A stretch of 8,603 nt of DNA from Bacillota bacterium. GTDB taxonomy: Bacteria; Bacillota_A; Clostridia; Lachnospirales; Lachnospiraceae. Positions 1-5,309 of this stretch are shown here, piece by piece (position 1 is the stretch's first letter; each line of letters begins with the position of its first letter). Under the pieces are notes generated by a model. That model saw only the letters and a program-made list of their open reading frames with translations, ran no database searches and was not told the DNA's origin. The position numbers and the translations under genes were made by a program. The stretch is from assembly GCA_023443925.1 (NCBI GenBank), contig JAEZSL010000178.1, forward strand, positions 1 through 8,603. The letters are read 5' to 3'.

Positions 1-87
1 GAAGTAGATACGGTAAGTGGGGCTACAGAAAGTTCCAAAGCAATTATTTCTGCTGTAGACGATGCGCTTGATAAAGCCGCTAAATAG
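1..87 (+). CDS. FMN-binding domain protein, C-terminal fragment (5' end outside window)
   Basis: The frame is open from the first base and ends at TAG 85-87, giving the last 28 residues. They begin EVDTVSGATESSKAI. DTVSGAT is the motif of the FMN_bind domain (PF04205), in which the final threonine (residue 9 of the fragment) receives FMN through a phosphoester bond made by the ApbE transferase. In the family this motif lies close to the C-terminus, which fits the stop 19 residues later. The protein would act outside the membrane as an electron carrier. The next gene, a lipoprotein FAD reductase, starts 17 bases after the stop, so the two are probably one operon and redox partners. Whether the missing N-terminus carries a signal peptide or further FMN domains cannot be seen. 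The family call is fairly secure; the partnership is inferred from spacing. Confidence 0.8.
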   Translation, partial: EVDTVSGATESSKAIISAVDDALDKAAK

Positions 88-104
88 AAAACGGAGGACA
101 ATAT

Positions 105-1535
105 ATGTTACATAATAAGAAAAAGAAATTTTCATGTTTAATATTAGTAATGGCTATGATATTTACATCTTTAACCGGCTGTGCTGCAAAAGGCGAAAAA
201 TATGATGTTGTAGTGGTAGGTGCGGGAGCGGCCGGACTGGCTGCAGCCATAGAAGCTGCCGATGGCGGGGCTAAGGTTGCCGTAATCGAAAAAATGCCTA
301 TGGCAGGTGGAAGTACAATTTTATCAGCTGGTATTGTATATGCAACAGGTTCTGAGCTTCAGCAAAAAGCTGGCGTACAGGATTCCGTTGATGATTTGGT
401 AAATTATTGGAGTGAGAGAGCAGAGGGAAAAGCAGATGAGGCTTTACTCAGAACCGTAGCCGAAAAATCCGGTGATACCATTAATTGGCTGGTAAATGAT
501 ATAGGCGTCGAATTTGGAGATCCTGTTCCTGCCGGTACCAGTCCTGTATTAAGGGCACATATGGCAGTGGATGGCGGTAACGGTATTATTGCACCTATGA
601 AAAAATATGCCGAAGGTAAAGGTGTTCAGTTCTTTTTCGAAACTACGGCTACGGAACTGATTACCAGCAAGAAGGGTGAAGTAACTGGAGTCAAAGCTGT
701 TGGCAAGGATGATAAAAAGCTTACATTTAATGCAAACTCGGTTATTTTGGCAACAGGTGGTTTTGACAGAAATGAAGAATTAATGCAGAAGTATGCAGCA
801 GAAGCGGTAGGAGAATCAACTTATGTAGCAGTAGGCAATGTAGGTGACGGTTTAAAGATGGCTGAGAAAGTGAATGCTTCTATTGTTGGTAATGGTAGTG
901 TAATTGGATTTAAAGCAGTAGAGGGTGAGCTGAATCTTGAATCTGAAATCAGTTCTTTAATGTGGAGCCCCTACCTGTTGGTAAATAAAGAAGGTGAGCG
1001 ATTTGTAAATGAATCTTCCGATTATCCAATCATTCACGAGGCACTGTTAAAACAAACTGATTTACGTGCACTTTTAATTTTTGATGCCACTACCTATAAT
1101 CCTCTACTTGATCAAGCGGTTGAAAAGGGAGAGGCTTACGCTGCTGATTCCTTAGAGGAACTTGCGGATTTGAGTGGTGTTAACAAAGATAAGTTATTAG
1201 AAACTGTTAACGAATATAATCAAATGATAGCTACAGGTGAAGATACCTCCTATGGTAAAGTCCTCACAGGTCATACTCCTATCGAAACACCAAAATATTA
1301 TGGAGTAAAGATCATTGCTGCTTCAATCGGAACCATGACAGGTATTAAGACTGATACAAGTGCTCATGTGCTTGACCTTAATGGTAATGTTATTCCTAAC
1401 TTATATGCTGCCGGTGAGGTGGCAAACGGAACATTTTTCTATAAGGTATATCCTGCAAGTGGTACCTCAATTCAGATGTCCCTTAGTCTTGGCAGGATTG
1501 CTGGTGAAAATGCATCAAAAGGTGCAGAAAAATAA
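105..1535 (+). CDS. Lipoprotein FAD-dependent reductase, fumarate/urocanate reductase superfamily
   Basis: This is a 476-residue protein starting at ATG 105, with GGAGG at 93-97. Residues 1-26 form a lipoprotein signal peptide: a lysine-rich start, a hydrophobic core and lipobox LTGC with Cys26, so the enzyme should be anchored on the outer face of the membrane. Residues 34-62 are the dinucleotide-binding fold (GAGAAG at 39-44, then IEK). ATGG at 216-219 and the C-terminal NLYAAGEV (432-439) and GRIAG (463-467) are typical FAD-domain signatures of this superfamily. Such enzymes reduce an activated C=C bond using electrons from a flavinylated partner, here probably the upstream FMN protein. 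Residues that bind fumarate in Shewanella FccA appear replaced: by my alignment the proton-donor Arg is Tyr307, the HTMGG histidine is Gly409 and the C-terminal Arg is Pro450. The substrate is therefore unlikely to be fumarate and is unknown. No heme or FMN domain is fused. Confidence 0.85.
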   Translation: MLHNKKKKFSCLILVMAMIFTSLTGCAAKGEKYDVVVVGAGAAGLAAAIEAADGGAKVAVIEKMPMAGGSTILSAGIVYATGSELQQKAGVQDSVDDLVNYWSERAEGKADEALLRTVAEKSGDTINWLVNDIGVEFGDPVPAGTSPVLRAHMAVDGGNGIIAPMKKYAEGKGVQFFFETTATELITSKKGEVTGVKAVGKDDKKLTFNANSVILATGGFDRNEELMQKYAAEAVGESTYVAVGNVGDGLKMAEKVNASIVGNGSVIGFKAVEGELNLESEISSLMWSPYLLVNKEGERFVNESSDYPIIHEALLKQTDLRALLIFDATTYNPLLDQAVEKGEAYAADSLEELADLSGVNKDKLLETVNEYNQMIATGEDTSYGKVLTGHTPIETPKYYGVKIIAASIGTMTGIKTDTSAHVLDLNGNVIPNLYAAGEVANGTFFYKVYPASGTSIQMSLSLGRIAGENASKGAEK

Positions 1536-1565
1536 ATCTATAGAAAGAAATAAATCTATAGAAAA
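1530..1565 (+). repeat. 18-base tandem duplication spanning the reductase stop codon
   Basis: Two adjacent 18-base units, 1530-1547 and 1548-1565, each begin AAATAAATCTATAG and differ only in the last base. The first contains the TAA stop of the reductase. Because 18 is a multiple of three, the second unit holds another TAA in the same frame, giving a doubled stop. Slipped-strand duplication is the simplest origin. Confidence 0.8.
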
Positions 1566-1719
1566 GTAAGGGATAAAAAGAAAAGCGTAAAATAGTGAAA
1601 TAATTAAAGGGTATTAATAAGTAAATTGTATATAAATATTATTACCTAAGTTAATACTGAATTAATAAATTAACACAATTAAATATGGTGGGTAGAGCAT
1701 TTGGAGTAGAAAGTTCTAT

Positions 1720-1765
1720 TTAAGGCGCAGGAGATTTAACTTCTGCGCCTTAACAACATTTTTTC
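1720..1765 (+). terminator. Rho-independent terminator of the flavin-reductase operon
   Basis: A 14-base-pair stem with one G-U pair runs from 1720-1733 (TTAAGGCGCAGGAG) to 1740-1753 (CTTCTGCGCCTTAA), with a six-base loop. CAACA and a T-run (1759-1764) follow. The stem is by far the most GC-rich segment of this AT-rich gap. It ends transcription from the upstream operon and insulates the LysM gene. Confidence 0.85.
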
Positions 1766-1781
1766 TAATTGTCATAGTATA
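1756..1781 (+). promoter_or_regulatory. Possible sporulation sigma-E/sigma-K-type promoter
   Basis: CATAGTATA at 1773-1781 matches the sigma-K -10 pattern CATAnnnTA and partly matches that of sigma-E. An AC dinucleotide lies at 1756-1757, 15 bases upstream, as in the short sigma-K -35 element. Transcription would begin near 1788, before the GAGGG ribosome site. A spore role for the LysM/GH18 gene makes this plausible, but such short motifs arise easily in AT-rich DNA. A TATAAT at 1789-1794 lies too close to the ribosome site to be attractive. Confidence 0.35.
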
Positions 1782-1800
1782 TAAATAGTATAATAAATTT

Positions 1801-1805
1801 GAGGG
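1801..1805 (+). promoter_or_regulatory. Ribosome binding site fixing the LysM/GH18 start
   Basis: GAGGG at 1801-1805 lies five bases before ATG 1811. An in-frame TTG at 1799 would place this site inside the coding region and has no ribosome site of its own, so ATG 1811 is preferred. The protein then begins MYIHVIQ, directly on the first LysM strand, as in YaaH-type proteins. Confidence 0.75.
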
Positions 1806-1810
1806 TATCC

Positions 1811-3088
1811 ATGTATATTCATGTAATCCAGCAAGACGATACGATCGAAAGCATAGCAAACATGTATGGTATATCTCCTGAAAGATTAGTCATGGAAAAT
1901 GACATAAGTAATCCGGATAATCTGACGGTCGGTGAAGCACTTCTAATTCTAATTCCCAGTCAAACTTACCTTGTACAAAACGCAGACACCCTGGAGAGTA
2001 TTGCCCTGGCATATGGAACAGATGTAATGGAACTGCTTAGAAATAATCCGGATGTATCAAATAGAGAACTTTATATCGGTGAGGAACTGGTTATAAAGTA
2101 TGAGAATGGGAGAACAGCGGCAATTAAGACAAATGGATTTGCGTACCCATTTATTGAACGGGAAACACTTAGAAAAACCTTACCTTATCTGACTTACCTT
2201 ACGGTTTATTCCTATCAAATCATGCCAAATGGCAATCTGATTGAGATTGATGATATGGAAATCGTACAGATTGCAAAAGAATTCGGGGTAAAGCCTATTA
2301 TGTATGTTGACGCACCTCATGAAGGAGAAGATGTTGATACGGAAATAGCGCACAACCTAATTAACAATACGGATATAAGGAATACCTTTATAGATAATAT
2401 CCTTAGAAATCTCCGCAGTAAAGGCTATTATGGAATTAATATTGATACACCTTATGTACATCCGCTGGATCGGGAAGGCTATGTGGGCTTTATGACTGAT
2501 TTAACAAATTTGTTAAACGCGGAAGGATATTCAGTTACGATTACCATAGCACCCAGCACTTTTGAGGTCTCCACCGGAATTATATATGCCGGGGTTGATT
2601 ATACCGGATTGAGTCAGGCAGCAAACAGTGTATTATATCAGCTGACCTATGCCTGGAGATACCCCCGCAACATGCCAATCAGCGTGCTGCCTTTTGATGC
2701 AGTGATACATACATTGGATAATGCAGTTTCAATGATTTTGCCTGAAAAATGTGATTTAGGTATTTCAATTGTCGGTTATCTTTGGGAATTTCCTTATTTT
2801 GCAGCAGTAACGTATGCCAACTTTATAAATTATAACTCTGCCATGGATTTAGCAAATGACGTCGGTGCTTCCATTCAGTTTAATGAACCTTCCCGCTCGT
2901 CTTATTTTCAGTATGTGGATGGCGACCGTGAATATATTGCATGGTTTAAAGACAGCAGAGTGTTGTATCCATATCTGGAATATGTGAAAAGCAACGGCTT
3001 ACAGGGGCTGACTATATGGAATATAATGTACTTTACCACGAATATCTGGCTGTTAGTAAATGCACAGTTTGGAATTGTGAGAGAATAA
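1811..3088 (+). CDS. LysM-LysM-GH18 protein, YaaH/SleL-like, with degenerate catalytic motif
   Basis: The protein has 425 residues. Residues 2-49 and 52-97 are two LysM modules (VIQQDDTIESIANMYG and LVQNADTLESIALAYG), which bind peptidoglycan glycan strands. Residues 105-425 form a GH18 barrel like that of spore cortex-lytic YaaH/SleL: TNGFAYPF, GINIDTPYV, LTYAWRYP, GYLWEFPY and TIWNI all fall in the expected order. There is no signal peptide, as usual for mother-cell-made spore proteins. The catalytic motif, DGxxxDxE in active GH18 enzymes, reads YGINIDTP at 207-214, so the acid-base glutamate is Pro214 and the first aspartate is Tyr207. Hydrolysis therefore looks lost, and a structural or glycan-binding role in the spore coat or cortex is more likely. 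The gene stands alone between terminator-like hairpins. Fold assignment is strong; loss of activity is inferred from the motif. Confidence 0.85.
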   Translation: MYIHVIQQDDTIESIANMYGISPERLVMENDISNPDNLTVGEALLILIPSQTYLVQNADTLESIALAYGTDVMELLRNNPDVSNRELYIGEELVIKYENGRTAAIKTNGFAYPFIERETLRKTLPYLTYLTVYSYQIMPNGNLIEIDDMEIVQIAKEFGVKPIMYVDAPHEGEDVDTEIAHNLINNTDIRNTFIDNILRNLRSKGYYGINIDTPYVHPLDREGYVGFMTDLTNLLNAEGYSVTITIAPSTFEVSTGIIYAGVDYTGLSQAANSVLYQLTYAWRYPRNMPISVLPFDAVIHTLDNAVSMILPEKCDLGISIVGYLWEFPYFAAVTYANFINYNSAMDLANDVGASIQFNEPSRSSYFQYVDGDREYIAWFKDSRVLYPYLEYVKSNGLQGLTIWNIMYFTTNIWLLVNAQFGIVRE

Positions 3089-3117
3089 ACAAAGTAGTAC
3101 GAAAGTAAGACTTTGTT
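3088..3117 (+). terminator. Stem-loop after the LysM/GH18 gene
   Basis: AACAAAGT (3088-3095) pairs with ACTTTGTT (3110-3117). Inside, an AG/AG internal loop is followed by TAC-GAAA-GTA, a small stem closed by a GNRA-type tetraloop. It starts on the last base of the stop codon. No clear T-run follows, so it may be a weak terminator or an mRNA 3'-end stabiliser. Confidence 0.4.
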
Positions 3118-3140
3118 AAATTGATGATTTAATATTTAAT

Positions 3141-3187
3141 AAAAACAGGCATGCAATTACTTAGCTTTAATTCTAAATAATTGCATG
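3141..3187 (-). terminator. Rho-independent terminator of the VOC gene
   Basis: A 15-base-pair stem with one mismatch runs between 3150-3164 (CATGCAATTACTTAG) and 3173-3187 (CTAAATAATTGCATG), with an eight-base loop. Read on the minus strand it is followed by CCTG and TTTTT (3145-3141). It lies 27 bases beyond the VOC stop codon. The plus side has no T-run, so it mainly serves the minus-strand gene. Confidence 0.65.
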
Positions 3188-3213
3188 AGTATATCATGAG
3201 TAAAGAATTCTTT

Positions 3214-3597
3214 TTAACCAAAAAAACTAATACAAAAAGGATGTCCCACGGGATCAATAAAGATAGAGTAGTTATCGGAATATTGAACGGATGCGAGGGC
3301 AGCACCGCAGGCAAGAACATGATTAATAACCGCTTCTTTTTCATCAGGCGATGAGGAGAAGTCTAAATGTGTCATCTGCTGCTGCTTTCCCTTTTCATTT
3401 GGCCATACTGGTGGAATATAATCCTCTGTCTCTTGAAACAGCAGACATATGTGTTTATCCGGAGAGATAACGGCAAGCCATTCTTCATCAAACCGCTTTT
3501 TTTCCCATCCCAGTAAGGCAGTATAGAAATCAGCCAAGGCCTCTTGATTTGGACAATCCAGTGTTATTGACGCAAAATTAATAGTTGGTGTAGTCAT
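3214..3597 (-). CDS. VOC-family (glyoxalase/bleomycin-resistance-like) protein
   Basis: The protein has 127 residues. ATG is at 3597-3595, with GGAGGT (3610-3605) seven bases upstream. The start FASITLDCPNQEALADFYTALLGW (residues 8-31) and the end FIDPVGHPFCISFF (113-126) are the two ends of the VOC beta-alpha-beta-beta-beta fold. DPxGHPFC is typical of the Glyoxalase_6-like subgroup. MTHLDF (75-80) places a histidine where many members bind metal. The length is normal for a single-domain member. Family members range from metal-dependent lyases to drug-binding proteins and many have no known substrate, so no reaction is assigned. The gene is transcribed alone, divergently from the RsiV-like lipoprotein gene. 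A link to the carbonyl-responsive regulator at 6254-6652 is tempting, but none of its putative operator motif is seen here. Confidence 0.8.
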   Translation of the reverse strand: MTTPTINFASITLDCPNQEALADFYTALLGWEKKRFDEEWLAVISPDKHICLLFQETEDYIPPVWPNEKGKQQQMTHLDFSSSPDEKEAVINHVLACGAALASVQYSDNYSIFIDPVGHPFCISFFG

Positions 3598-3726
3598 GAA
3601 TAGTACCTCCTAAATAGCTAGATTTTATTTCCAATTCTATTCTATCATATAAACAAATGTTCTGCCATATAATTTATCGTTATATTGATTAAGTTCCATT
3701 TTATATCGGTATTAGACTCCATGTGA

Positions 3727-3755
3727 TTGTATCAATCCGGAGAATAAGGTATAAT
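3727..3755 (+). promoter_or_regulatory. Sigma-A promoter of the RsiV-like lipoprotein gene
   Basis: TTGTAT (3727-3732) and a perfect TATAAT (3750-3755) are separated by 17 bases. Transcription would start near 3762, leaving a 20-odd-base leader that contains AAGGAGG at 3773-3779. No operator-like dyad overlaps it, so expression looks constitutive. Confidence 0.7.
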
Positions 3756-3784
3756 GTGAAAAAAATAAACTTAAGGAGGCTGCC

Positions 3785-4648
3785 ATGAACCGTTTAAAAT
3801 TTGTACAAAATGTACTTGTTATTCTGCTCCTGCCCATGCTTTTACTTACTCTAAGTGCCTGTTCGAAAAAAGGTGTTATTTCCGGTACGCCTGCCGGAAC
3901 GGTGTCTACTTCTGATTCATTATCTTCTGAGACATCAAATGAGAATCCTTTACAGTCATCCTCTGGCTCAAATACGAATGATAATCAAACGAACAGTGAA
4001 GCTTCTTCTAAAAATTATAAGATGGAACTTTATACAGAAACACCGAATAAAAACAGCTCAATTAAAATCCAATATCCTTTCTTCACAGGTGAAGGGTTTG
4101 ATGCCTTAAATAAACTGATTTATGATAAAGTGCAAAGTTTTGCCCAAGTCGATACTTCTCTATTCCCGGCTAATACCGGTTTGACCATTGATTATGAGTC
4201 TGCTGTTACCCTGCAAAATAATAAGATAGTAAGCATGATTTTCTGGGGATACAGTAATGTTGAAGGAAGTGCATATCCGGTCAACAATCTGATTCCGCTG
4301 AATGTCGACTTACAGACCATGAAAGAAGTTACACTTAAAGATTTATATACGACCAATGCAGATTTTGAAAAGGTGTTTTTTGATAAAGCCTTTTTCCCCA
4401 CAGATCCAAATACTTCATATGACAAAACTACTTTTAAGGATATGTTAAAACTTCAATCACCGGAATATCAAACAGTCGACCCATTTAGCATACCGGATAA
4501 TGTCACCTTTTTTCTTAAACCTGATGGCATTGTACTCAGTTTACCGGCAATACATGCAACCGGGAGTGATCATTTGGAAGCGCAGCTTAAATATAGCGAT
4601 ATTCAGCAGTTTTATATACCAAGTCAGAACTATTGGGAGAATAAATAA
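3785..4648 (+). CDS. RsiV/PdaC-like extracellular lipoprotein (DUF4163/DUF3298-type)
   Basis: The protein has 287 residues. ATG 3785 follows AAGGAGG by five bases. Residues 1-26 are a lipoprotein signal peptide with lipobox LSAC and Cys26. Residues 27-76 are a Ser/Thr/Asn-rich linker, as expected for a surface-tethered protein. Residues 78-283 resemble the DUF4163 plus DUF3298 unit found in the lysozyme-sensing anti-sigma factor RsiV and next to the deacetylase domain of PdaC: paired strands around IKIQYPFF, KIVSMIFWGYSNVEGSAYP, the PLNVDLQTMKEVTLKDLY hinge and DGIVLSLPAIHATGSDHLEAQLKYSDI near the end. Neither a cytoplasmic anti-sigma domain nor a deacetylase domain is present, and no sigma-factor gene adjoins, so it is neither RsiV nor PdaC. 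A cell-wall or ligand-binding role is possible but unproven. Domain placement is by recognition of pattern, not a profile search. Confidence 0.65.
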   Translation: MNRLKFVQNVLVILLLPMLLLTLSACSKKGVISGTPAGTVSTSDSLSSETSNENPLQSSSGSNTNDNQTNSEASSKNYKMELYTETPNKNSSIKIQYPFFTGEGFDALNKLIYDKVQSFAQVDTSLFPANTGLTIDYESAVTLQNNKIVSMIFWGYSNVEGSAYPVNNLIPLNVDLQTMKEVTLKDLYTTNADFEKVFFDKAFFPTDPNTSYDKTTFKDMLKLQSPEYQTVDPFSIPDNVTFFLKPDGIVLSLPAIHATGSDHLEAQLKYSDIQQFYIPSQNYWENK

Positions 4649-4698
4649 GATTTGTAAGTATAATTATTCTACTCATAAACTTATAACATTAATAATTA

Positions 4699-4740
4699 AA
4701 ATAATCGGCCCGGAATATTTTGTCCCTGGCCGATTATTTA
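4699..4740 (+). terminator. Terminator after the lipoprotein gene, possibly bidirectional
   Basis: AAATAATCGGCC (4699-4710) pairs over 12 bases with GGCCGATTATTT (4728-4739) around a 17-base loop. The T-tract on the plus strand is formed by the end of the stem and is modest. On the minus strand the hairpin is followed by TTAATTATT. It lies 50 bases after the lipoprotein stop. Confidence 0.6.
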
Positions 4741-4831
4741 TGTTTAGAGCCTGGGAACTATTATCAAAGCTTTCTGATTTGAGTTTATAAAGATATAGGG
4801 ATACAGATAGTGAGATTTATAGCTAAAGCCG

Positions 4832-4849
4832 CTTAGACATAACTCTAAG
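4832..4849 (+). promoter_or_regulatory. MerR-operator-like dyad CTTAGA-N6-TCTAAG
   Basis: CTTAGACATAACTCTAAG is an 18-base interrupted palindrome with perfect six-base arms. Its right half, extended to CTCTAAGTG (4843-4851), recurs in the SDR promoter and upstream of merR. Unlike those two it has no good -10 at the matching distance (the sequence there is TTGAGA), so it may be a bare binding site or the remains of a promoter. Confidence 0.45.
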
Positions 4850-4866
4850 TGTTTGAGAATTAATTT

Positions 4867-4917
4867 GGTTCATTCCGCTTGCATTATTTGGGGGTAAAGG
4901 GATGAATCTCTTTTTTT
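4867..4917 (+). terminator. Terminator-like hairpin between lipoprotein and SDR genes
   Basis: GGTTCATTCC (4867-4876) pairs with GGGATGAATC (4899-4908) over ten positions including two G-U pairs. TC and seven T's (4911-4917) follow. The 22-base loop is long. It sits just 17 bases after the operator-like dyad, so any transcript starting there would be very short; it may also back up the terminator at 4699. Confidence 0.5.
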
Positions 4918-5011
4918 ATTTATACAGTTTTTAATAAATGGTAATTTATACAATTTTTCATAATTTATCAGGAAATATTTATTGAAAATATCCAATAAAA
5001 AGTCATCATAT

Positions 5012-5044
5012 AGTTTATAAAAAGTTTAGAAAACGTTTAGATAA
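5012..5044 (+). repeat. Three 11-base direct repeats upstream of the SDR promoter
   Basis: Units 5012-5022, 5023-5033 and 5034-5044 carry GTTTATA, GTTTAGA and GTTTAGA at an exact 11-base period, ending six bases before the -35 hexamer. The period is close to one helical turn, so all copies face the same side of the DNA. They could be an UP-like element or an activator site. AT-rich sequence makes chance repeats more likely. Confidence 0.5.
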
Positions 5045-5050
5045 ATAAAC

Positions 5051-5081
5051 TTGACATTGACAGAGCTCTAAGTGATATCAT
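5051..5081 (+). promoter_or_regulatory. MerR-type promoter with 19-base spacer, upstream of the SDR gene
   Basis: A perfect TTGACA (5051-5056) and TATCAT (5076-5081) are 19 bases apart. Most sigma-A promoters use 17; 19-20 is the hallmark of promoters activated by MerR-family regulators, which underwind the spacer. Within it AGAGCTCT (5062-5069) is palindromic, and CTCTAAGTGATAT (5066-5078) is repeated exactly at 6742-6754 upstream of the merR gene. The likely regulator is the MerR protein at 6254-6652, and the target is the SDR gene starting at 5310. Confidence 0.65.
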
Positions 5082-5179
5082 CAGCCTTAAGCATAACCTG
5101 GAACTATCAATTCCTATTTAATATTCAGGAAGGATGCTGTTAATAGTACATCTTTATTAGTAATGGGAGCGGGATCCCA

Positions 5180-5296
5180 ATGCCGCAGATATGGCATGAT
5201 GACTGGAAGTATAAAAATGAAAAGGAAAGGCAGCCACGATGTGATTTTTCACATACAATACCGTGGCAGTATCCCCTGTACAGGCTGGGATACTAG
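5180..5296 (+). other. Possible 38-residue leader ORF upstream of the SDR gene
   Basis: A frame from ATG 5180 to TAG 5294-5296 encodes MPQIWHDDWKYKNEKE and onward, ending YPLYRLGY, with an unusually aromatic composition. GGGAG at 5165-5169 is ten bases before the ATG, a weak ribosome site. An overlapping 47-codon frame from ATG 5163 ends at TAA 5304-5306, three bases before the SDR start, but lacks any ribosome site. I recognise no family in either. They may be leader peptides, a gene remnant or chance. Confidence 0.25.
5233..5294 (+). promoter_or_regulatory. Two adjacent hairpins in the SDR mRNA leader
   Basis: First hairpin: GCCACG (5233-5238) with CGTGGC (5262-5267), and inside it ATGTGA (5239-5244) with TCACAT (5249-5254) around a TTTT loop, leaving a seven-base bulge. 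Second: AGTATCCC (5268-5275) with GGGATACT (5287-5294). They abut, and the second ends 15 bases before the SDR ATG. Neither has a T-run, so they are not terminators. They could control ribosome access; no known riboswitch class is recognised. Confidence 0.45.
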
Positions 5297-5309
5297 ATGG
5301 GTGTAAACT

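Larger units (their letters stand above)
4649..5309. other. 661-base gap between lipoprotein and SDR genes: regulatory DNA, no convincing gene
   Basis: The gap holds, in order, a stem-loop terminator (4699-4739), a MerR-operator-like dyad (4832-4849), a second terminator-like hairpin (4867-4917), about 95 bases of featureless AT-rich DNA, three 11-base repeats (5012-5044), a MerR-type promoter (5051-5081) and a structured leader with small overlapping reading frames (5163-5309). A frame crossing 4500-4790 overlaps the lipoprotein gene and the first terminator, has no ribosome site and no recognisable family; I do not call it. Confidence 0.6.

Noticed and set aside
1360..1569. 69-codon open frame overlapping the end of the flavin reductase gene
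   Set aside because: It lies almost wholly inside the well-supported reductase in another frame, has no ribosome site and no recognisable family.
1799..1810. TTG at 1799 as start of the LysM/GH18 gene
   Set aside because: The GAGGG ribosome site falls after it and is well placed for ATG 1811, where the LysM domain begins.
3129..3344. Minus-strand 71-codon frame at the VOC gene end
   Set aside because: It overlaps the VOC gene in another frame and runs through its terminator; no ribosome site.
4500..4790. 96-codon plus-strand frame running past the lipoprotein gene
   Set aside because: Half of it is inside the lipoprotein gene and it crosses the 4699-4739 hairpin; no family recognised.
5233..5294. 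Leader hairpins as a mobile-element end or known riboswitch
   Set aside because: No target-site repeats, transposase or known aptamer core was recognised; kept only as unassigned RNA structure.
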